From: Thermoanaerobaculia bacterium
Lineage (GTDB): Bacteria; Acidobacteriota; Thermoanaerobaculia; Multivoradales; J023
Length of the DNA stretch: 32,963 nucleotides
Assembly: GCA_028066595.1 (NCBI GenBank)
Contig: JALCBJ010000074.1
Location: 1-32,963 of the forward strand
Reading direction: 5' to 3'
The translations under genes were made by a program, and so were the position numbers. The notes beneath the pieces are model-generated. The model did no database searches and was not told the DNA's origin. It was given only the letters and a program-made list of their open reading frames with translations. Positions 16,809 to 23,221 of the stretch are shown in pieces (position 1 is the first letter of the stretch; every line of letters begins with the position of its first letter).

Positions 16809-16838
16809 TTGACACGACCGGATGTAGCGGCGTAGTTT
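16809..16838 (+). promoter_or_regulatory. Sigma70-type promoter for the proBA leader
   Basis: A perfect -35 TTGACA (16809-16814) is followed after 18 bases by TAGTTT (16833-16838), a weak -10. Predicted transcription would start near 16845, only about 2 nt before the ATG of the leader ORF, so that ORF would be translated from an almost leaderless transcript. Confidence 0.5.
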
Positions 16839-16846
16839 CTCGGACC

Positions 16847-16939
16847 ATGTCGAACCTCACTTCTTTCCCCGTCACCTTCGCGACGATCTCGGTCGCCCGT
16901 GCGCCGCGACGCACGCTGTACATTCGGGGAAAGACCTGA
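16847..16939 (+). CDS. Putative 30-residue leader peptide of proBA
   Basis: A short ORF, ATG to TGA, between the promoter and a terminator. The peptide ends VARAPRRTLYIRGKT, with four arginines and one proline in its second half; it carries only two prolines in total. Its stop codon overlaps the first base pairs of the next hairpin (16938-16966), and CGGGG just before the stop (16925-16929) can pair with CCCCG (16977-16981) in the terminator's 5' arm. This is the geometry of a classical attenuation leader. No Shine-Dalgarno is visible, consistent with leaderless translation. Expression is not demonstrated. Confidence 0.4.
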   Translation: MSNLTSFPVTFATISVARAPRRTLYIRGKT

Positions 16940-16966
16940 CGCGTTTCAATCTGTCCATCACGCGTC
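16938..16966 (+). promoter_or_regulatory. Leader hairpin with alternative pairing, upstream of proB
   Basis: GACGCGT (16938-16944) and ACGCGTC (16960-16966) form a perfect 7-bp stem. The right arm overlaps GCGTCCGTCG (16962-16971), which can instead pair at 9 of 10 positions with CGACGCACGC (16907-16916) inside the leader ORF. That segment in turn can pair with CGTGCG (16898-16903). These mutually exclusive helices suggest a switching leader RNA. Confidence 0.45.
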
Positions 16967-16974
16967 CGTCGAAG

Positions 16975-17011
16975 ACCCCCGGAGCCATCGAGGCCCGGGG
17001 GTTTTTCTTTT
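16975..17011 (+). terminator. Intrinsic terminator in the 5' leader of proBA (putative attenuator)
   Basis: ACCCCCGG (16975-16982) pairs with CCGGGGGT (16995-17002), and GCC (16984-16986) with GGC (16992-16994) around an ATCGA loop with a single bulged A. TTTTTCTTTT follows (17002-17011). This is a strong rho-independent terminator on the plus strand. The only upstream transcription on this strand starts from the promoter at 16809, so it terminates the proBA leader rather than another gene. Confidence 0.8.
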
Positions 17012-17057
17012 CCAGGGCGCACATCGCGAACGCCACGTCCCTACAGGAGATCGAACC

Positions 17058-18026
17058 ATGTCCTCGCTCCAGGCCGACAGCTCGAAGGCCACGCTCACCG
17101 ACACATTCGCCACCCGGAGCTTCCGTCAGGCGACGGAGCCTCTTCCTGACAGAAGCGGGGAGCCGCGACGACCGCTGCGACGAGTACGCCGTCTGGTGGT
17201 GAAGCTCGGCACGCGAGTCCTGGTAGACGAGCGGGGCGCGGAACGTGCGGGGCGCCTCCGTGCCATCGCGCGCTCGGTCTCGAAGCTGCAGGGCGGCGGA
17301 GTCGACGTCATCGTGGTGAGCTCTGGTGCTGTGGGTCTCGGCACCGGTCTACTCGGGTTGGTCGGCGCCGCGCCGGACGACGAATCGAAGCGGGCATGTG
17401 CCGCCGTGGGTCAAGCTCACCTGCTGACGCAGTACCAGGCGAGCTTCGCGTCCTACGGCCTCACGACGGCGCAGGTTCTCGTCACCGCTGCCGATCTCGC
17501 GGAAGACGAGAACGGCCTGGCAGCAACGATTCAACGCCTGCTGACCTCTGGTGTGGTGCCCGTGGTCAACGAGAACGATGCGATGAGTCCCGAAACCGTA
17601 GGCCAGAACGGCCTAGGCTTGGTTCCGCCGGACCAAACGCTTCGGGACAACGACGGTTTGGCGGCCCACGTCGCGGTGAGTTGCAACTCCGACCTTCTCC
17701 TGCTCCTCACCGACGTCGAGGGTGTTCACGCCTCCGATCCCCATGGGTCTCCTGGCGAGCCAGTGCTCGATCGGATCGACGATGCGCCGGCGCTGCTCCG
17801 ACGACTGGCCCCGACACGGGAACGGGGCATGTCGCGAGGAGGTATGCGTTCCAAGGTGGCCGCGGCCTTGTTCGCCACCCGCGGCGCATGCCAGGTGGTC
17901 ATCGCGTCGGGTCATCGCTCAGGCGTCGTCGAACGGGTGGTGGCAGGCGAGGCCATCGGAACCTTCTTTCCCAGCCGCTGCATGGAGCAGGAAGCTAACA
18001 ACACCTCGAATCAGGAGAACGTCTGA
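17058..18026 (+). CDS. proB: Glutamate 5-kinase
   Basis: 322 residues from the ATG at 17058, which has AGGAGA (17045-17050) 7 nt upstream. It phosphorylates glutamate in the first step of proline synthesis. The amino-acid kinase fold is clear: LVVKLGTRVLV (46-56), VVSSGAVGLG (87-96), VVNENDAMSPE (169-179) and LRDNDGLAAHVA (195-206), LLLLTDVEGV (214-223), and GGMRSKVAAA (261-270). Two features differ from E. coli ProB: about 40 extra N-terminal residues and no C-terminal PUA domain. There is also a longer insert around 182-196, between the two conserved blocks. The stop overlaps the proA start (TGATG), so the two are translationally coupled. Confidence 0.93.
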   Translation: MSSLQADSSKATLTDTFATRSFRQATEPLPDRSGEPRRPLRRVRRLVVKLGTRVLVDERGAERAGRLRAIARSVSKLQGGGVDVIVVSSGAVGLGTGLLGLVGAAPDDESKRACAAVGQAHLLTQYQASFASYGLTTAQVLVTAADLAEDENGLAATIQRLLTSGVVPVVNENDAMSPETVGQNGLGLVPPDQTLRDNDGLAAHVAVSCNSDLLLLLTDVEGVHASDPHGSPGEPVLDRIDDAPALLRRLAPTRERGMSRGGMRSKVAAALFATRGACQVVIASGHRSGVVERVVAGEAIGTFFPSRCMEQEANNTSNQENV

Positions 18027-19453
18027 TGTCCAGCACGACCCCAGGTCCCCAGGAGACCGCGACCTTCAGCATGCCGACTCCTCACCCAGATCTTCTCCAC
18101 CTGGCCCGATCGGTGCGCCGGTCTCAGCGAATCCTCGGCAGCCTCGACGGCGCCCGGCGAAGCGAAGCTCTGCGGCGGCTCGCGGCTCTGCTCGAAACGC
18201 GGTCCGAACGCATCCTCGCCGCCAACGCTCGCGATCTGGAAGCTGCCGCCGCGTCAAACTTGGAGAAGCCGCTCTTGAAACGTCTGTCTCTCGATCGAGC
18301 CACGCTGGCGACGTTGCGCGACGGTGCCCTGCAACTCGCCGCACAGCCCGATCCCCTGGGAGAAACGATCCGACACACTCTTCTCGACGACGGATTGACC
18401 CTGCGTCAGGTTCGCAGTCCGCTCGGCGTCTTGCTGGTGATCTTCGAAAGCCGCCCGGACGTGGTGGTTCAGATCGCCTCATTGGCCCTACGCGCCGGCG
18501 ACGGCGTCATCCTGAAAGGCGGCTCCGAGGCTCAGGCTTCGAATCGAGTGCTGGTGGCGTGCCTGCGCGACGCTCTCGCCTCTGAAGGCCTTCCCACGGA
18601 CGCCGTGGCACTGGTCGAGGGCCGCAAGGCGGTTGCGGAGTTGCTGACCATGGACGAGTCCATCGACCTGGTGATCCCCCGCGGCTCGGGCCATCTGGTG
18701 CGCGCCATCCAGAGCTCCACACGGATCCCCGTCCTCGGCCATGCAGACGGAATCTGCCATCTCTATCTCGATACCGGCGCCGATCCGGCCATGGCGTCGA
18801 GGCTCGCCGTCGATGGCAAGTGCGACTACCCGGCCGCTTGCAACGCCACCGAAACCCTGTTGGTGCACGTTGGCTTCTTACCGCACTTGCCCCCGGTCGC
18901 GAAGGCACTGGTCGACGCCGGAGTTCGGCTCCGGGCCTGCCAAGCGTCGCGATCGGTACTAGAGGCTGCCGGATTCGAGAGCCAACCGGCGGCGGACGAC
19001 GACTGGCGAGCCGAGTACGGCGATCTGACGCTGGCGATACGGGTCGTCGACGGACTCGACGAGGCCGTGGATCATATCCATGGCTACGGCTCCGCTCATA
19101 CCGAGGCCATCGTCACCCAGAACGAAGAGGTGGCCCAGGCATTCCTGCGCCGCATCGATTCTGCCTCCGTCTTCTGGAATGCCAGCACCCGTTTCGCCGA
19201 CGGCTACCGCTATGGCCTCGGTGCCGAGGTCGGGATCGCCACAGGTCGGATCCATGCCCGAGGACCCGTTGGCGTCGAAGGTTTGCTGACCACACGCTGG
19301 CTGTTGGCCGGAGAGGGCCACGCGGCAGCGGACTATGGCGACGGCCTGCGTTCGTTTCGCCACCGGCCGCTGCCACTGTCGGAAACTCGGGACTCCGGCT
19401 ACCAGCGTCGTGAAACTCCGATGCCGATGGTCACAGGATCCAGGTCGACTTGA
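18026..19453 (+). CDS. proA: Gamma-glutamyl phosphate reductase
   Basis: 475 residues. It reduces gamma-glutamyl phosphate to glutamate semialdehyde with NADPH, the second step of proline synthesis. The aldehyde-dehydrogenase fold carries the catalytic cysteine C272 in DYPAACNATETLLVH, the ESRPDVVVQI segment (141-150) and a closing HARGPVGVEGLLTTRW. AGGAG lies 8 nt before the ATG, which overlaps the proB stop by one base. The C-terminal ~27 residues (from about SETRDSG) extend beyond the usual end of ProA and lie antisense to the 3' end of the outer-membrane protein gene. Confidence 0.95.
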   Translation: MSSTTPGPQETATFSMPTPHPDLLHLARSVRRSQRILGSLDGARRSEALRRLAALLETRSERILAANARDLEAAAASNLEKPLLKRLSLDRATLATLRDGALQLAAQPDPLGETIRHTLLDDGLTLRQVRSPLGVLLVIFESRPDVVVQIASLALRAGDGVILKGGSEAQASNRVLVACLRDALASEGLPTDAVALVEGRKAVAELLTMDESIDLVIPRGSGHLVRAIQSSTRIPVLGHADGICHLYLDTGADPAMASRLAVDGKCDYPAACNATETLLVHVGFLPHLPPVAKALVDAGVRLRACQASRSVLEAAGFESQPAADDDWRAEYGDLTLAIRVVDGLDEAVDHIHGYGSAHTEAIVTQNEEVAQAFLRRIDSASVFWNASTRFADGYRYGLGAEVGIATGRIHARGPVGVEGLLTTRWLLAGEGHAAADYGDGLRSFRHRPLPLSETRDSGYQRRETPMPMVTGSRST

Positions 19454-20130
19454 ACGTCGGGGACCGGATCCACAAACGGCGGCGGCAAGGCCGAGAGCGG
19501 ATCGTACTCCAGCTCGAGTACGGTCCAGTCGATGGTGGCCGAGAAGGCCCAAGCACCGTCGCCGAACGACCGATCCACGCCCAGCCGAGCGCCATAGAAA
19601 AGAGAATCGTCCGCAGCGAACTCCAGCGTCACGGCTGGCCCGGGATCAGTGATCAGCACGGGCAGAGGGAACCCGTTCAAATCGGTGGCGAAGCTCGCTT
19701 CCGAAGTGATACGAACATCTTGGAAGAATGCCTGCCCCGCCCGAGCCGATACATACACGTCGAAGTCGGATCGAGGCGTGAGGTGGAAGTTGCCGGCGAT
19801 CGAGACCGGCAGCCACTCCACCTCCGACCCGATCCGGCTCTCGAAGCGGAGGCCGAAGAACTCGACTCTCTCGGTGACCGATCCCTCGAGCTGATGCCAA
19901 CCCAGCCCCAGCTCCACTCCCCAGCGCTCGTTCAGCCTGCGCTCTACTCCCACATAGAGGCCAGGGCCGTCGTCGAGCTCGGTGAGAACGTCAGCCGACG
20001 TGGTGACCCAGCTACCCAGCAGCCGAGCCTCCCAGTCCTCGGCCCATCCGGTGCCCGGTCCTGCCGACGAGAGCAGCAGGGCGACGACTGCGAGCCGAAG
20101 CATGAATCGTAGACGGCGCTGAGTCGGCAT
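19399..20130 (-). CDS. Small outer-membrane beta-barrel protein
   Basis: 243 residues. A signal peptide (about 1-30, LRLAVVALLLSSAGPGTGWA) is followed by alternating polar/hydrophobic strands typical of an 8-stranded barrel (GLYVGVERRLNERWGVELGLGW, FYGARLGVDRSFGDGAWAFSATIDW). The chain ends VTIGIGVSRRW, with the terminal aromatic residue expected for outer-membrane assembly. It resembles the OmpW/OmpA-barrel class, but I cannot assign a named family. GGAGGG precedes the ATG by 3 nt (AGGAG by about 5 nt). Its last 55 bp overlap the 3' end of proA on the other strand. Confidence 0.75.
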   Translation of the reverse strand: MPTQRRLRFMLRLAVVALLLSSAGPGTGWAEDWEARLLGSWVTTSADVLTELDDGPGLYVGVERRLNERWGVELGLGWHQLEGSVTERVEFFGLRFESRIGSEVEWLPVSIAGNFHLTPRSDFDVYVSARAGQAFFQDVRITSEASFATDLNGFPLPVLITDPGPAVTLEFAADDSLFYGARLGVDRSFGDGAWAFSATIDWTVLELEYDPLSALPPPFVDPVPDVQVDLDPVTIGIGVSRRW

Positions 20131-20350
20131 GAACCCTCCTTCAGGATGAGCGACTGGTTCGATCCAGTCGGCTTCAGAGACCCCAGAAGGAATAGGTTAG
20201 TTCCCATCGCTTCCGACCCGGCGGCAACTGGACCCCACCGGCGAACGACTCGACCCCGAACGAGCGCACATCCGGTGCGCTCGGCGTCCTTCGCGAACGT
20301 CCAGCCGTCGAAGCGCTCGAGCCGCCTCGGACTCGGCTGTCCAGTCCGGA
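20131..20350. other. Intergenic region pstB / outer-membrane protein gene, with two hairpins
   Basis: The region holds two perfect hairpins. CGACTGG/CCAGTCG (20151-20157/20164-20170) lies in the 5' region of the barrel gene. CGAGCGCAC/GTGCGCTCG (20261-20269/20275-20283, loop ATCCG) lies about 70 nt past the pstB stop. I see no gene here. Confidence 0.6.
20261..20283 (-). terminator. Hairpin downstream of pstB
   Basis: A perfect 9-bp stem with a 5-nt loop starts about 70 nt after the pstB stop on the minus strand. No T-run follows in that direction, so it is a candidate 3'-end stabiliser or non-canonical terminator of the pst operon. Confidence 0.4.
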
Positions 20351-21238
20351 TCAGCCGAAACGACCGGTGATGTAGTCCTCGGTCGCCTTCAGATGCGGAT
20401 TGGTGAAGATGTCGAGGGTGGCGCCGTATTCGATCATCCGACCCAAGTACATGAAGGCGGTGAAGTCGGACACGCGCGAGGCCTGCTGCATGTTGTGGGT
20501 GACGATGAGGATCGTGTACTCGCCACGAAGCTCGGTGATCAGATCCTCGATCTTGCCTGTGGCAATCGGATCGAGCGCCGAGCAAGGCTCGTCCATCAGT
20601 AGCACCTCGGGCTCCGCAGCGATGGCTCGAGCGATACATAGACGCTGCTGCTGACCGCCGGAGAGACCGAGAGCCAGATCGTCCAAGCGGTCCTTCACCT
20701 CGTCCCAGAGAGCAGCGCCACGTAGGCTCTTCTCACACACCTCGTCGAGCACACTCTTGCGGTTCTCACCGTCGATGCGCAAGGCGTAGACCACGTTCTC
20801 GTAGATCGACATGGGAAACGGATTGGACTTCTGAAAGACCATCCCCATGCGTTTACGCAGCTCGATGACATCGACACCGGCGTCGTAGATCGAATCACCG
20901 CGCAGCCGCATGTCGCCTTTGATGCTCACGATGTCGATCAGATCGTTGAGGCGGTTCACCGACCGCAGAAGCGTCGACTTGCCGCAACCAGACGGTCCGA
21001 TCAGTGCCGTCACCTGACCCTTGGGGACGTCCATGGAGACGTCATGGAGGGCCTGAGCCTGGCCGTACCAGAGGCGAAACGTATCGATTTCGAGGACCGC
21101 CTCCTCGTTGCGCACACTTTCGTGCACTTCACTCTCCATCGTCTCACCGCGGGCGATAGCGGCCAACGGATCGTTCTCTGGGTCCAGCGGCTTTGCCGCA
21201 GGGGTCTCGGTTGCTGCCTGGTCTGGGGTCTCACTCAT
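20351..21238 (-). CDS. pstB: Phosphate ABC transporter ATP-binding protein
   Basis: 295 residues. It is the ATPase that powers the Pst phosphate importer, dimeric on the cytoplasmic face of PstC/PstA. It has Walker A GPSGCGKST (81-89), signature LSGGQQQR (192-199), Walker B VLLMDEPCSALDP (212-224) and the switch histidine H248. About 45 acidic N-terminal residues precede the domain, longer than in E. coli. It starts 15 nt after the pstA stop, so it is in the same operon. No phoU follows; the next gene downstream is an unrelated barrel gene in the same direction. Confidence 0.97.
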   Translation of the reverse strand: MSETPDQAATETPAAKPLDPENDPLAAIARGETMESEVHESVRNEEAVLEIDTFRLWYGQAQALHDVSMDVPKGQVTALIGPSGCGKSTLLRSVNRLNDLIDIVSIKGDMRLRGDSIYDAGVDVIELRKRMGMVFQKSNPFPMSIYENVVYALRIDGENRKSVLDEVCEKSLRGAALWDEVKDRLDDLALGLSGGQQQRLCIARAIAAEPEVLLMDEPCSALDPIATGKIEDLITELRGEYTILIVTHNMQQASRVSDFTAFMYLGRMIEYGATLDIFTNPHLKATEDYITGRFG

Positions 21239-21253
21239 GATTTCGCTTCCTGA

Positions 21254-23221
21254 TCAGAACTGTCCGCCGGCGAACTTGCGCCGCAGACGGTTGCGCAGCC
21301 AGATGGTGGCCAGGTTGAGAGTCGCGATGATGCCGATGAGCAGCAACGTCGTCGTGTAGACCATGGGTTTCGCGGCTTCCGAGTTCTGACTCTGGAAGCC
21401 GACGTCGTAGATGTGAAAACCCAGATGCATGAAGCTGCGTTCGGGATGGATGTAGGGGAACAGGCCGTCGATGGGCAGCTCGGGAGCCAGCTTCACGGCG
21501 CCCACCAGCATGAGCGGAGCGACCTCACCGGCACCGCGAGCAATGGCCAGGATCATGCCGGTGATGATGCCCGGCAGAGCTCGCGGCAGCACGATGCGTT
21601 TGATCGTTTGCCACTTCGAGGCACCGCAGGCATAGGAGCCCTCACGCATCGAGTTCGGTACGGCCGACACCGCTTCCTCCGTCGCCACGATGACCACCGG
21701 CAGCGTCAAGAGTGCCAGAGTCAGAGATGCCCACAGCAACCCGCCTTTGCCGAAGGTGGGATTGGGTAGCTCGGCAGCGAAGAGCAGCTCGTCGATGTTG
21801 GCGCCCACGACGTAGCAAAAGAAGCCCAAGCCGAAGACGCCGAAGACGATGGAAGGTACGCCCGCCAGGTTATTGACCGCGATGCGCACCGCCGAGGTCA
21901 GAGGGCCGCCTTTGGCGTACTCGCGCAAGTACAAGGCCGCCAGCACGCCGAAGGGCACCACCGCGATCGACATGATGAGGGTCATGGCGACGGTTCCGAA
22001 GATCGCCGGAAACACTCCCCCCTCGCTGTTGGCCTCTCTCGGCTCCTCGGTCAGGAACTCTTTCCACCGAGAGCCGAACAGCGCCAACTTCTCACCGAGG
22101 GCGAGACGGTTGGCCGGATAAGCACGGACGATGTCGTCGAGACGCTGGAACGTCAGAGCCGGCTCTCGATGGCCCTCTCCAGCGGTGCGGAAGAGCATCT
22201 GGTAGCGCGAGTTCTCCTCGTTGATGGCGTCGATCTCAGATCGGATACGGGCAAACTCACGGTCGGCCCAGACCCGTACCTCTTCGAACTCCTTCTGTGC
22301 GTGGGCGCGCTCGGCTTCCAGCTTGGTGACCTTGGAATCCTGACCCTTGGCCTCGGCTTCGGCGATCTCGAGCTCGATCTCCCGCACCTTCAGGCGCGCC
22401 TGTTCCTGCCGGTGGTTGATGCGACCCGTGTCGTGCTTCTCCAGCTGTCGCCGGTCCTCGCGCCGCTCGCGCACCTCCGCGTGGTACTCGCGGAAACCGT
22501 GCCAAGCTGCTTCGGCACCCTCGTGAACCTCGGCGAATCCAACGAGACTCGATGCCGTCGCGGCGTCGGAAGGATCCACGAGCTCAAACGGCACACTGCC
22601 GGTTCCGCGAGCCACGAGGCGCATCGCCGCGCCTTCCGGCGCCGGCAGATTGGCCTGCCTCCTGAGCTCGTTGCGAAACGCCTCCTCCGTCATACCGTTC
22701 CGGTCGACTAAAGTCATTTTCACGAAAGCCTCAGGAAAGCCGTAGAAGCGGCCCCACTCCAACCTCTCCAAGACCATGGCCCACTCGGGCTGTTCGAGCT
22801 GATCGACTTCCCAGTCGTTGACCCAAGAGAAGTGGTTCTGGGTGATGCGATAGTTGCCGGTGCGGAAGAGTCTGCGATGGGCCCAGCCGTCGCCCGACGC
22901 CAGCTCGACGTCGGCTGCCTGACGCATCTCGCCGGTCAGCGCCGCGATCACGTTGTCGGTCGGTTGATAGTCGTCGTCGCGGGTGACTTCGCCCATGAAG
23001 ACCCGTCCATCGGATGTCGTCACCTGCTCCACCGGCAGGGGCCAAAAGGTGCTGAGGCCACGCATCAGCACCAGGAAGAGAAGTCCGAAGACCATGAAGG
23101 TGCAAATGGCCAAGGCTCCGCCAGTGAGCCACACCATCGGCTCTCCCGCCGCGAAAAGCGACGACTTCGAGCGAGCGCGGCGGGTGCGCCAGCTCTTGGG
23201 TTTCTCCGTCCCTTCGCTCAT
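21254..23221 (-). CDS. pstA: Phosphate ABC transporter permease PstA, enlarged with a periplasmic coiled coil
   Basis: 655 residues, more than twice the E. coli length. A first membrane helix (about 29-53) is followed by a ~340-residue insert predicted to be periplasmic. The insert includes a long, highly charged coiled coil (about 243-345: RERREDRRQLEKHD, EIELEIAEAEAKGQDSKVTKLEAERAHAQKEF). The permease core occupies about 400-645, with the EAA loop VPNSMREGSYACGASKWQTIKRIVLPRALPG (521-551). Similar long PstA proteins occur in Pseudomonas-type Pst systems. The ATG overlaps the pstC stop by 4 nt. Confidence 0.93.
   Translation of the reverse strand: MSEGTEKPKSWRTRRARSKSSLFAAGEPMVWLTGGALAICTFMVFGLLFLVLMRGLSTFWPLPVEQVTTSDGRVFMGEVTRDDDYQPTDNVIAALTGEMRQAADVELASGDGWAHRRLFRTGNYRITQNHFSWVNDWEVDQLEQPEWAMVLERLEWGRFYGFPEAFVKMTLVDRNGMTEEAFRNELRRQANLPAPEGAAMRLVARGTGSVPFELVDPSDAATASSLVGFAEVHEGAEAAWHGFREYHAEVRERREDRRQLEKHDTGRINHRQEQARLKVREIELEIAEAEAKGQDSKVTKLEAERAHAQKEFEEVRVWADREFARIRSEIDAINEENSRYQMLFRTAGEGHREPALTFQRLDDIVRAYPANRLALGEKLALFGSRWKEFLTEEPREANSEGGVFPAIFGTVAMTLIMSIAVVPFGVLAALYLREYAKGGPLTSAVRIAVNNLAGVPSIVFGVFGLGFFCYVVGANIDELLFAAELPNPTFGKGGLLWASLTLALLTLPVVIVATEEAVSAVPNSMREGSYACGASKWQTIKRIVLPRALPGIITGMILAIARGAGEVAPLMLVGAVKLAPELPIDGLFPYIHPERSFMHLGFHIYDVGFQSQNSEAAKPMVYTTTLLLIGIIATLNLATIWLRNRLRRKFAGGQF

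Noticed and set aside
16839..17057. T-box riboswitch upstream of proBA
   Set aside because: The conserved T-box sequence that pairs with the tRNA acceptor end is not present; the leader fits ribosome-mediated attenuation better.
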